From: PALSA-660 sp963726435
Lineage (GTDB): Bacteria > Actinomycetota > Coriobacteriia > Anaerosomatales > PALSA-660
Length of the DNA: 64,000 nucleotides
Direction of reading: 5' to 3'
NCBI GenBank assembly: GCA_963726435.1
Contig: CAVSCJ010000004.1
Coordinates: forward strand, 372,001 to 436,000
In this document: piece by piece, positions 8,964 through 16,212 of the stretch
Layout: each line of letters opens with the position of its first letter
How positions within the stretch are numbered: the first letter of the stretch is position 1
Translations under genes and position numbers: made by a program
Notes under the pieces: model-generated
Databases searched by the model: none
Told to the model about the DNA's origin: nothing
The model's input: the letters and a program-made list of their open reading frames with translations, nothing else

Positions 8964-9880
8964 GAGCGGTAGTCTGCACGCGGTACGGCCCGCCGGAGGT
9001 CCTCCGGGTCGAGGAGATCGCGACTCCCGTCCCCCGGAAGAACGAGGTGCGCATACGCATCGGGGCGACCGCCGTCACGTCGAGCGACACCTACGTCCGG
9101 GGGCTGAGACTGAGTCCCGCGTACCGGATCATGGGGCGACTCGCACTCGGCTGGAACGCGCCCAGGCAGCCGGTGCTCGGCATGGTGCTCTCAGGGGTGG
9201 TGGACGCGGTCGGAGCCGACGTCAGGTCGTTCAAGGTGGGTGACCGGGTATTCGGCTTCAACAAGAGTCTCTTCGGAACGTATGCGCAGTACGTCTGCTG
9301 GCCCGAAGACGGGCTTCTGGCCACGAGACCCGCCAACCTGACCGACGAAGAGTCGGCGGCCATTCCCTACGGTGGCCTCCTCGCTCTCAGCTGCTTGCGC
9401 AGGGCCGGCATCCGGGCGGGACACAGGGTCCTCGTCTTTGGGGCATCCGGGGCCGTGGGCACGTCGGCTGTGCAGCTCGCCCGGCATCTCGGCGCGGAGG
9501 TCACGGGGGTCTGCAGTACCGCCAACCTGGAGCTTGTGAAGTCCCTCGGCGCCACGAGGGTGGTCGACTACACCGCCGAGGACTTCACGGCCGGGGCGGA
9601 TCGCTACGACGTGATCTTCGACGCCGTCGGCAAGAGGAAGAGCGCCAGTGCCCTGCGGCGGGCACGGCAAGTGCTTGCCCCCGGCGGAAGGTGCATCTCG
9701 GTAGACGACGGCTCGCCGAGGCTCCGTCGTGAAGACCTGGTGCTGCTCGGTGAGTTGGCGACGCAGGGCGAGATCAGGCCGGTGATCGATCGCACCTACG
9801 CACTGGACGACATCGTCGACGCGCACGGGTACGTGGACATGGGGCACAAGCGCGGCAACGTGGTCATCAGCGTGGCGTAG
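8960..9880 (+). CDS. MDR-family NAD(P)-dependent oxidoreductase (quinone-oxidoreductase type)
   Basis: 306 residues from a GTG overlapping the upstream stop. N-terminal GroES-like fold (R-A-V-V-C-T-R-Y-G-P-P-E-V-L) and a Rossmann domain with V-F-G-A-S-G-A-V-G-T-S-A-V-Q-L-A for NADPH. The catalytic and structural zinc cysteines of alcohol dehydrogenases are missing, so a zinc-free quinone/enoyl-type reductase is likely. Its stop codon directly abuts tRNA fragment 2 (no gap). Expected cytosolic; substrate unknown, with the TetR partner suggesting a response to a small hydrophobic compound. Confidence 0.85.
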   Translation: MRAVVCTRYGPPEVLRVEEIATPVPRKNEVRIRIGATAVTSSDTYVRGLRLSPAYRIMGRLALGWNAPRQPVLGMVLSGVVDAVGADVRSFKVGDRVFGFNKSLFGTYAQYVCWPEDGLLATRPANLTDEESAAIPYGGLLALSCLRRAGIRAGHRVLVFGASGAVGTSAVQLARHLGAEVTGVCSTANLELVKSLGATRVVDYTAEDFTAGADRYDVIFDAVGKRKSASALRRARQVLAPGGRCISVDDGSPRLRREDLVLLGELATQGEIRPVIDRTYALDDIVDAHGYVDMGHKRGNVVISVA

Positions 9881-9916
9881 TCCGTGCCGGCGGTTCAAAC
9901 CCGTTTCTGGCCAGCA
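9881..9916 (+). repeat. tRNA-Phe 3'-end fragment 2 (att-like)
   Basis: 36 bases aligned without gaps to tRNA-Phe 6211-6246 with six mismatches, including one in the CCA end (GCA). It begins at the base after the oxidoreductase stop. Confidence 0.8.
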
Positions 9917-9926
9917 CAGGAGTGAC

Positions 9927-9956
9927 GAAGGGTCGGGCCGTCAGGCCCGTCCCTTC
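9927..9956 (+). terminator. Hairpin terminator after tRNA fragment 2
   Basis: GAAGGGTCGGGCC / GGCCCGTCCCTTC around GTCA (one T-T mismatch), followed by a weak T-rich stretch (TGTC). Confidence 0.65.
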
Positions 9957-10044
9957 TGTCGCGGTGGGGCTGTGAGCGGGTGATATGCTCGCGCGAGGAG
10001 CATGAGCGCGGACGGTTGTCCGCCCGACTCGAGGAGTGGTGAGC

Positions 10045-10701
10045 ATGGCCGGTGCCGCAAGGCCGAATACGACCGCTGAGCAGGTTCTGTCGCGCAGGGA
10101 GGCGATCGTCGGCGGGCTCGCCTTGGCGGCTGGATCGCTGCTGGCACTGAAGCCGAAGACGGCCGCGGCGGCGGATGGCGACATCGTTCACGTCGGCGGC
10201 TGGCACACGGGGAACGATGCGACGACCTTCCAGCGCACGAGTTCGTCCGGACCGACTGACAGCGAGGTCTCGCTCAACGACCTCTACTACGGGGCTCACT
10301 TCGGGGTCAAGGCGGGCGTCTTCGGCAACGCCCTGCCGGGGTCGGCGGCTGTCAAGGCGGAGGCGTACGGCGACGGTAAGTACGGGGTGTACGCGACAGC
10401 GTCCGGCGCCGCGACCGGCGTGTACGCCGCCAGCGGGGGGACCGCGCTGGATGTCATCGGTGTCGCCAAGTTCTCGCGTTCGGGCAAGATCACGATCCCG
10501 AAGGGGCAGAAGTCGGCGACCGTCACTCTGCAGAACGGGGCGATCGCGACCACCGCGATCATCCTCGCCACGCTCCAGGGCTCGGCGGGAGTCGGCAACC
10601 ACATCCGTTGGGCGAAGCGCCAGAGCGCCACGAAGTTCCAGGTCATTCTGACCAAGGCCGCGAGCGTCAACGTGTCGTGCGGCTGGTTCATCATCGGCTA
10701 G
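10045..10701 (+). CDS. Tat-exported protein of unknown function (paralogue of 1-636)
   Basis: 218 residues. Twin-arginine signal L-S-R-R-E-A-I-V-G-G then a hydrophobic Ala/Leu core ending A-A-A-A-D. The mature part has repeated G-V-Y-A/T-A-S-G segments suggestive of beta strands, then K-F-S-R-S-G-K-I-T-I-P-K-G-Q and the conserved end W-A-K-R-Q-S-A-T-K-F-Q-V, T-K-A-A-S-V-N-V and C-G-W-F-I-I-G. The ATG at 10045 is chosen for the GAGGAG 8 bases upstream; GTG at 10036/10039 are alternatives. It is the single gene of the third cargo module, between tRNA fragments 2 and 3. No enzyme motif is visible. Confidence 0.8.
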   Translation: MAGAARPNTTAEQVLSRREAIVGGLALAAGSLLALKPKTAAAADGDIVHVGGWHTGNDATTFQRTSSSGPTDSEVSLNDLYYGAHFGVKAGVFGNALPGSAAVKAEAYGDGKYGVYATASGAATGVYAASGGTALDVIGVAKFSRSGKITIPKGQKSATVTLQNGAIATTAIILATLQGSAGVGNHIRWAKRQSATKFQVILTKAASVNVSCGWFIIG

Positions 10702-10726
10702 ATCGAAGCGACTGCGCTGCTCGCAG

Positions 10727-10765
10727 ATCCCGTGTCGGCGGTTCAACTCCGTCTGAAGGCCACCA
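10727..10765 (+). repeat. tRNA-Phe 3'-end fragment 3 (att-like)
   Basis: Matches the tRNA-Phe 3' half (TCCCGTGTCGGCGGTTCAA) through CCACCA but has CTGAAGGCC instead of CTCTGGCC in the acceptor strand, a variant shared with fragment 4. Confidence 0.8.
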
Positions 10766-10776
10766 GAAGTCCGCAT

Positions 10777-10804
10777 GAAGACAGGCCCTCCGGGGTCGGT
10801 CTTC
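10777..10804 (+). terminator. Hairpin after tRNA fragment 3
   Basis: GAAGAC ... GTCTTC with partly paired GC-rich interior; it could terminate transcription from the Tat gene and perhaps the convergent lipid kinase. No strong T run. Confidence 0.5.
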
Positions 10805-10887
10805 TGCCTGTCCAGCGGTTCTCGGTGCGACGCACGGCGACCATCGTGCCCGGGTATACGGGTGGTCGACTCCGGGGACAGACACGC

Positions 10888-11790
10888 CTAGCTGGGGGCA
10901 GGTGCGGAGGCCCGTGTGGGGTTGGGCACGAGTATACGGACCGCACCAGCAGCGACGGTGACGTCCACAGGCGTGCGGCCGGCGTCCTCGCCGTCGGCCA
11001 GTACTCGCTGAACAGGGTCCGATGCAACGTGGATCTCCCGTCCGCGCCAGCGGCTCAGCGCTCTGGGCTGGAGGCCCTGAGCAGCATCGACCGCACTGCC
11101 GAGCAGCATCGGGAGGGTGCTGCTTTCGATGATGACGACGTCCAAGAGACCGTCCGAGACATCGACGTCGGAGGCGATCCTCACTCCCGGCAATCCGATA
11201 CTGGCCGAATTGGCGACGAGCGCCGCCAGGCCCGCGCATTCCACATCGGTGCCGTCGATCGTCATGGAGTACTTGGCGATCGGCGGATCCGAGATGGAGC
11301 GCAGGGCGGACAGTGCGTAGGCGAGCCAGCCGTAGCGGTCCTTCATCTCCCTCGTCGTGGCACGCACCATCGCCGCTTCGAAACCCATCGTCATCCGTAG
11401 GGTGAACCAGCGGGTCCCGAACCGCCCGAGGTCGACCGGCTTCACGGTTCCGGCGTCGCCGACAGCGAGCGCTGCGGCTTGTGCTAGGTCGATCGGGATG
11501 TCCAGATCCTCGGCTAGCGCGTTGCCCGTGCCACCCGGCAGGAGCAGGAGCGGGGGCCCTCCGTCCGCGAGGCCCGACGCGACTTCGGCCACGCTCCCGT
11601 CTCCACCGTACGCGGCGATGAGGTCGTATCCCTTGCTGGAGGCGCTGCGTGCCGCCTTCATACCGTCCCCGGCCTTGTGAGTTATCGAGACGTCCCAATC
11701 GATCCCGGCGGGTCCGAAGACGTCGTTCAGCACGCTCAGCACCGATTCCGGCTTGCCGGCCGCGGGGTTGACGATGACCTTCACGCGCAT
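10888..11790 (-). CDS. Diacylglycerol kinase-family lipid kinase (YegS/DgkB-like)
   Basis: 300 residues. Catalytic region begins V-K-V-I-V-N-P-A-A-G-K, has A-Y-G-G-D-G-S-V (GGDGS nucleotide loop) and P-G-G-T-G-N-A-L-A, then a C-terminal beta-sandwich with D-V-S-D-G-L-L-D-V-V and V-L-A-D-G-E-D, as in DgkB/YegS/sphingosine-kinase proteins that phosphorylate diacylglycerol or related lipids at the membrane. The ATG lies inside the end of the upstream phosphatase gene (10-base overlap), so the two are co-translated. Lipid substrate not known. Confidence 0.85.
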   Translation of the reverse strand: MRVKVIVNPAAGKPESVLSVLNDVFGPAGIDWDVSITHKAGDGMKAARSASSKGYDLIAAYGGDGSVAEVASGLADGGPPLLLLPGGTGNALAEDLDIPIDLAQAAALAVGDAGTVKPVDLGRFGTRWFTLRMTMGFEAAMVRATTREMKDRYGWLAYALSALRSISDPPIAKYSMTIDGTDVECAGLAALVANSASIGLPGVRIASDVDVSDGLLDVVIIESSTLPMLLGSAVDAAQGLQPRALSRWRGREIHVASDPVQRVLADGEDAGRTPVDVTVAAGAVRILVPNPTRASAPAPS

Positions 11791-12290
11791 GTCTGGGACC
11801 TCTCTCGATCCTGTGCTGAGGCCTTTCGGCGCAGCCAATCCCGCTCGAAAGCGCGGATGCGCCGCTCCATGTGCCGGGCGTGCGGGTCGGCCACTGCGCG
11901 ATGGGCGACGATGGTGTCCATCGCTTCGTCCGCGGTCATGCCCATCGCGACCAAGATGCACGCGGCCATGACGACGCTCCTGTGGCGACCGCCTCGACAG
12001 TGGACGAGGACCTGCCCGCCTCCCTCGAGCACCGGAACGGCCGCAGCCACTCCGCGGCGGAGCACGAAGAGCGGGATCGGCAGGAGCCAGAAGTCGAAGG
12101 TGGGGAGCCTGACTAGGCGGAACGGGGCCCTCGAGAGTATCCGCGGCGGCGCGAGCCACGTCATGCTCAGCACAAGGTCCACCCCCATGCCGCGCAGATC
12201 CTCGACGTGGCTGGCGCGAGGCTGCGACGAGATGAAGAGGTTGTCGGTGATCGCCGACACGTCGTAGGGCAGTCGATCTCCGCGGCTCAT
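11781..12290 (-). CDS. Dual-specificity protein phosphatase
   Basis: 169 residues with the Cys-x5-Arg signature V-H-C-R-G-G-R-H-R-S and the upstream acid-loop region, typical of compact dual-specificity/tyrosine phosphatases; the N-terminal I-T-D-N-L-F-I-S-S-Q-P is also usual. The ATG at 12288-12290 is chosen because the family begins just before that motif; the open frame upstream is low-complexity shadow. It overlaps the downstream lipid kinase by 10 bases. It could act on phosphoproteins or on phospholipid head groups; pairing with a lipid kinase makes the latter worth considering. Confidence 0.8.
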   Translation of the reverse strand: MSRGDRLPYDVSAITDNLFISSQPRASHVEDLRGMGVDLVLSMTWLAPPRILSRAPFRLVRLPTFDFWLLPIPLFVLRRGVAAAVPVLEGGGQVLVHCRGGRHRSVVMAACILVAMGMTADEAMDTIVAHRAVADPHARHMERRIRAFERDWLRRKASAQDRERSQTCA

Positions 12291-12525
12291 GCGGGTTCGC
12301 CCTTCTGAACGGAGTTCCTCGCGCGGCCTGCATTCCCCGGACGTACCCGAACACAGCCGCGCGCAGTCGCTCGAGCGCTCGCCCGGAGCCGCAGGGACGG
12401 GCCATCGGCTCGCGGGAGGCACCTGGATCGGCGCGCTCGCGCGGCGCCGGGGCGACGCTCGGCACGACGCATCTTGGGTAGATGCCGTGGTGGGCCGCCC
12501 ATCCGGACCGAGGGAGAAGATACCG

Positions 12526-12672
12526 ATGCTGTGGACGATCGTGGTCATCCTGTTGGTGCTCTGGCTCCTGGGGTTCATCGGGAACGTCGGCGGCGGGCTG
12601 ATCCACCTGCTGCTGGTCATCGCTGTCATCGTGGTCGCCTACAACCTGATCACCGGCCGCCGCAGGGGCTGA
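12526..12672 (+). CDS. lmo0937-family (DUF5670) small membrane protein
   Basis: 48 residues, M-L-W-T-I-V-V-I-L-L-V-L-W-L-L-G-F then G-G-G-L-I-H-L-L-L-V-I-A-V-I-V-V: two hydrophobic helices with the family's L-W-L-L-G and G-G-L-I-H-L-L-L-V-I-A consensus. AGGGAGAAG precedes the ATG. Such proteins are widespread, often stress-associated, with no known function. It lies divergent from the phosphatase. Confidence 0.8.
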   Translation: MLWTIVVILLVLWLLGFIGNVGGGLIHLLLVIAVIVVAYNLITGRRRG

Positions 12673-12768
12673 TCGTACGGAGTCGCTCCAACGCGGATCG
12701 ACGTTGGGTGGCAGCCCGCTCGAACCCGTATCCGAGGGGGCTGAGGCAATGTCCGGAGGGAGTGCAGC

Positions 12769-13170
12769 ATGTCTCCAACGCGCGTCGTTTCGGGATACCG
12801 TGAGTCAGCCGGCTCATGGCTCTCACGCGTCGTCATGTTCGTGTTCGGCGTGATCGAACTTCTCATCTTCGCCAGGTTCTTCCTTCTGCTCGTCGGAGCG
12901 AACGTCCAGAGCGGGTTCGTGCAGTGGATACATCAGATGGCCGGCATCTTCATGGCGCCGTTCATCGCGATCCTCGGCACCCAGACGATCAACGGCGCCG
13001 TCTTCGAGTGGGCCGCACTGGTGGCGATCGCCGTCTACGCCATCGTCGCATGGCTCATCGTCACGGCGATCGGCGTGCTGACTCCGAAACGAGGCCCCGA
13101 TACGTTGGAGACCGTTGCAGACGAACCTGTCGTCCGTCGCAGGCGATTCAACTGGTGGCGCCGTTCGTAG
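12769..13170 (+). CDS. YggT-like membrane protein
   Basis: 133 residues with helices at about 20-40, 58-75 and 82-105 and a basic C-terminal tail (R-R-R-R-F-N-W-W-R-R-S). The pattern I-E-L-L-I-F-A-R-F-F-L-L-L and F-M-A-P-F-I-A-I-L-G-T fits the YggT/DUF6677-type small membrane family. GGAGGGAG ribosome site 8 bases before the ATG. Last gene before tRNA fragment 4. Function unknown; family call moderate. Confidence 0.6.
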   Translation: MSPTRVVSGYRESAGSWLSRVVMFVFGVIELLIFARFFLLLVGANVQSGFVQWIHQMAGIFMAPFIAILGTQTINGAVFEWAALVAIAVYAIVAWLIVTAIGVLTPKRGPDTLETVADEPVVRRRRFNWWRRS

Positions 13171-13230
13171 CGCTCCTAACGAGGACGCTTCCCGGCGCGA
13201 GTTCTCTCGAGCACACCGATTGCGAGGGAC

Positions 13231-13281
13231 AGGGACTGAAAGATCCCCGTGTCGGCGGTTCAAGTCCGTCTGAAGGCCACC
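13231..13281 (+). repeat. tRNA-Phe 3'-end fragment 4 (att-like)
   Basis: The longest fragment: it keeps an anticodon arm like that of tRNA-Phe (AGGGACTGAAAGATCCCC, one base longer in the loop) and the T arm identical to the intact tRNA, then the CTGAAGGCC acceptor variant of fragment 3. D arm and 5' strand are missing. Confidence 0.85.
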
Positions 13282-13435
13282 GCAGACTCCACAACGGCCG
13301 GTCCCCCGGGGCCGCTCGTACTGCGCTGGGCCGACGGCGCGGGCGAGGTCGGCGCAGCTGTGATGCCGTGCCGACCGTGGATACAATTAGGGCATGTTCC
13401 GGCCGTTGGGACGGATCGATCGTCAGGGGGAATCG

Positions 13436-14948
13436 ATGAGCTCTGGGTCGGTGATAGTGATCGGCGGCGGCGTGGCGGGTCTGTGCTCGGGCATCTACGC
13501 CGCGGCGAACGGCTACGAGACGACCATCTTCGAGATGCACACGCTGCCTGGGGGACTCTGCACGTCATGGGACCGCCAGGGCTACACGTTCGACGGGTGC
13601 ATCCACTGGTTCGTCGGAGGCAAGCCCGGCAGCGGGTTCCGGCGAATGTGGGACGAGGTTGGTGCCACTGACGGGCTCTCGCTCATCCCGCACGATCGGC
13701 TCTCGACCATCCGGGACTCAGAAGGTCACGACCTCACCCTGTGGGCGGACCTCGACAGACTCCGCCGGGAAGGCCTGGCGACGTGGCCCGGCGAGTCTCG
13801 TGGCTTCGACGAGGTGGTCAAGGGGGCGCGCGCCATGGCGGCGGCCGGAACGAGCGCTCCGGACACCCCGCCCGACATGATGGGTGCGCTCGACGGGCTG
13901 AAGATGCTCGTGAAGTCAGCGCCTTCGCTCGCCAAGATGCGCAAGTACATGAACATGTCGATGAGTGACGTCGCCGCGCAGTTCGACGACCCGGTTCTCC
14001 GGCGGATGATCCTGCACGCGATCAACGAACCGCGAATGGGCGCGATGGCGTTCCTCGGCACGCTCGGCTGGTTCGAGACCGGGGATGCCAACTGGGTGGA
14101 AGGCGGCTCGCTCGGGTTCGCGCGCAAGCTGGAGAGGAGATTCCTCGCCCTCGGCGGCGCGATCTCCTACGGCTCGAAGGTCGACAGGATCCTCGTCGAG
14201 AACGACCGCGCGGTGGGAGTCCGGCTCGGCGACGGGTCGGAACACCGGAGCGACCACGTGATCGGCGCCGCCGACGGCCACGCGACCATCTTCGAGATGC
14301 TCGAAGGGCGATACGCCGACGAGCGCGTGCGCGAGATCTACGACAAGCTCGAGCCCTTCTCGTCGCTGATCCAGGTGTCTCTGGGCGTCGACATGGACCT
14401 GTCGCAGGAGCCTTGGTCGTACGTGCTGCTGCTCGAGGAAGGCGCCCGGATAGGCGGGCAGGCGACCACCAGCATCTGGACACACCACTACTGCTACGAC
14501 GCGTCGATGGCGCCGAGGGGCAAGTCGTCGGTCACGGCCATCCTCGGGGCGGATCTCGAGCCGTGGAAGCAGCTCCGCGACACCGACCGAGCGAGCATAC
14601 CGGGAGAAGAAGAGCGCGGTCGCCGAGGAGGTCATCGCGGTGATCGAGCGCGCGTACCCCGGTATCGGACAGCACGTCGAGGTCCTCGATGTGGCGACAC
14701 CAGCTACCTATGTCCGCTACACGGGCAACTGGAAGGGTTCGTTCGAGGGCTGGCTGCTCTCGCCGGAGAACACCAAGATCGGCGGCATGGGGGGCCTTCC
14801 TCGGAAGCTCCCAGGTCTCTCCAACTTCGTCATGGCCGGCCAGTGGGTCTGGCCCGGTGGCGGGCTGCCGTCGGGGTTGATGACGGGACGCTGGGCGGCG
14901 CAGACGATCTGCGCCGCAGACAACCGTCAGTTCGTCGCTCCCGTCTAG
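13436..14948 (+). CDS. FAD-dependent oxidoreductase of the phytoene-desaturase/CrtI type, one apparent frameshift
   Basis: About 504 residues. N-terminal dinucleotide fold V-I-V-I-G-G-G-V-A-G-L-C-S-G-I-Y followed by L-P-G-G-L-C-T-S-W as in phytoene desaturase-like and retinol-saturase-like amine oxidoreductases; C-terminal FAD motif G-Q-W-V-W-P-G-G-G-L-P-S-G. The frame shifts near 14594-14600 (one extra base before Y-R-E-K-K-S). The ATG at 13436 follows AGGGGG. No other carotenoid gene is nearby, so the substrate is open. It ends overlapping the convergent methyltransferase. Confidence 0.75.
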
Positions 14949-15940
14949 CGGGGCCCACGGACTTGCTTGAAGCCCCGGTCGGTGACCTGGGCTTCGTCTC
15001 TGGTACAAGCGCGACAGGCGGAGCCGCCGGACCTGACGCCCACGTAGCTGCCGTCCCCGACCTTCCGGACGTGGAACCCCCTTGAGATGAACCACGGCTC
15101 GACCGTCTCCGCGCCCAGCCGTCGAGACCATCTTGGCGCCAGGACGTCGAAGATCTCGAGCTTGTGGTCATGGTAGTAGCGCCTGAGGACCGCGGGGTCG
15201 ATCGTACGCATCCGCACTCCCTCCAGGATGGAGCGGAGGCCGCTGAGCACGCTTGTCAGGCCCAGAAGCACGCTCTCGGGGTAGCGCCAAGACCCGGGAA
15301 GGATCCTCCGCACTTCCAGCATCCCCCTGGTTCCGGGCTCGTAGCAGCCTGCCAAGTAGAGCGTGCCATCAGCTGAGACTTGTTCCGCGACGCACTCGAA
15401 TGACTTCTCCGGATCCGGGGTGTGATGGACCACGCCTCGGCAGATCACGAGGTCGAACTGGCCGGGTTCGAAGGGCATGCTGAGCAGGTTGCCGAAGATC
15501 GATGTCCCTGGACGAAGATGGGCCGAGCCGAGGGGCTTCGCCAAGTCGATTCCATACGCCGAAGGGCTCCAAGCCTGGACTTGCTGCAGGAGTCTCCCAT
15601 GTCCGAAACCGATTTCGAGCACCCGCATGGACGCCAGTTGCTCGGGTCGCAAGGACGTGTGGTCGAGAAGCTCCCGGAAGTAGGTCTCCGGATCTCTTCC
15701 GTACACGAGGGACGTGTCTCCGAGCCTGCCTTCCTCCCAAAACACCCACTGCCTCGCGAAGTCTCTCGGGAACGACTTGTCGGCGCACGCATCCCAGTAG
15801 TCGCCGTCTGAAACGATCTCGAACCCGCATTCAGGGCATCTGACGCAGCCGGGGACCGAGGGGGGCATTTTCCCCAGTCCCAGCCCGCAGGACGGGCACA
15901 CCAACCTCAAGGATGCGATGTGGGGTGACTCCGTTCCCAT
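14945..15940 (-). CDS. SAM-dependent methyltransferase with N-terminal zinc ribbon
   Basis: 331 residues. N-terminal C-P-S-C and C-P-E-C pairs form a likely zinc ribbon (residues about 15-40); then a class I methyltransferase with V-L-E-I-G-F-G-H-G-R-L-L (SAM loop), and F-D-L-V-I-C-R-G-V-V-H-H-T-P-D-P (post-II/motif III), as in UbiE/Methyltransf_11 proteins. The C-terminus runs a few codons into the end of the convergent FAD gene, beyond the usual fold. Substrate unknown. Lies in the fifth cargo module. Confidence 0.8.
   Translation of the reverse strand: MGTESPHIASLRLVCPSCGLGLGKMPPSVPGCVRCPECGFEIVSDGDYWDACADKSFPRDFARQWVFWEEGRLGDTSLVYGRDPETYFRELLDHTSLRPEQLASMRVLEIGFGHGRLLQQVQAWSPSAYGIDLAKPLGSAHLRPGTSIFGNLLSMPFEPGQFDLVICRGVVHHTPDPEKSFECVAEQVSADGTLYLAGCYEPGTRGMLEVRRILPGSWRYPESVLLGLTSVLSGLRSILEGVRMRTIDPAVLRRYYHDHKLEIFDVLAPRWSRRLGAETVEPWFISRGFHVRKVGDGSYVGVRSGGSACRACTRDEAQVTDRGFKQVRGPR
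14969..14995. terminator. Hairpin between convergent FAD oxidoreductase and methyltransferase genes
   Basis: Stem GAAGCCC / GGGCTTC at the 3' end of the FAD gene; it lies within the last codons of the convergent methyltransferase frame, so that gene may in fact end earlier or share the hairpin. Confidence 0.45.
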
Positions 15941-16020
15941 CAGCGCCCTCCCAGCGACTCAGGCAGCGAGGCAATCGTATCCTCCTGCGCCGGTTACCGA
16001 CAGCGGATGTTGCTGCTGCG

Positions 16021-16040
16021 TTCAATCCCGTCTTCGGCCA
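16021..16040 (+). repeat. Degenerate tRNA-Phe 3'-end fragment 5 (possible att)
   Basis: 16 of 20 bases match the T loop to acceptor strand of tRNA-Phe (TTCAA..CCGTCT..GGCCA), again followed by a hairpin. It is the weakest of the series and could be chance, but position and following hairpin fit the pattern. Confidence 0.4.
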
Positions 16041-16050
16041 TGACGGATCG

Positions 16051-16080
16051 AGAGAAGGCCGGCCTCCGGGGCCGGTCTCT
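16051..16080 (+). terminator. Hairpin after tRNA fragment 5
   Basis: AGAGA-GGCCGGCC ... GGCCGG-TCTCT stem followed by TGCTTGC; GC-rich with only a weak T tract. Confidence 0.5.
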
Positions 16081-16212
16081 TGCTTGCATCGTCCGTCGGA
16101 TCCCGCAGCGTCGGCCCCAGACACGAGCGTATACTCTCGCTGCGACCTGCATGCGCCGGTCCCACCCCGCCGCCGAACGGCGAGGCACACCGCTTCTCCC
16201 GGAGGCTGTGCC

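Larger units (their letters stand above)
6247..16040. mobile_element. Array of cargo modules delimited by tRNA-Phe 3'-end repeats (inferred genomic island)
   Basis: Between the intact tRNA-Phe and about 16040 the accessory genes fall into blocks, each ending in a fragment of the tRNA-Phe 3' half (7246-7292, 9881-9916, 10727-10765, 13231-13281, weak 16021-16040). Such direct repeats arise when tyrosine-recombinase elements insert repeatedly at a tRNA 3' end, the newest next to the tRNA. In line with this, the nearest copy is perfect over 37 bases and the farthest is weakest. No integrase, transposase or phage gene is present, so the blocks would be decayed or trans-mobilised cargo. The repeats are seen; the mechanism is inferred. 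Confidence 0.55.

Noticed and set aside
9957..10044. c-di-GMP riboswitch ahead of the Tat protein gene
   Set aside because: A small hairpin (GCGGAC-GGTT-GTCCGC) is present but none of the conserved GEMM positions.
6171..16040. tRNA-like fragments considered as functional tRNAs
   Set aside because: All lack the D arm and acceptor 5' strand; only the gene at 6171-6246 forms a cloverleaf.
6247..16212. Integrase or transposase gene for the inferred island
   Set aside because: Both strands were read for tyrosine recombinase (R..HxxR..Y), serine recombinase and DDE transposase patterns; none found. The island claim therefore rests on the repeats alone.
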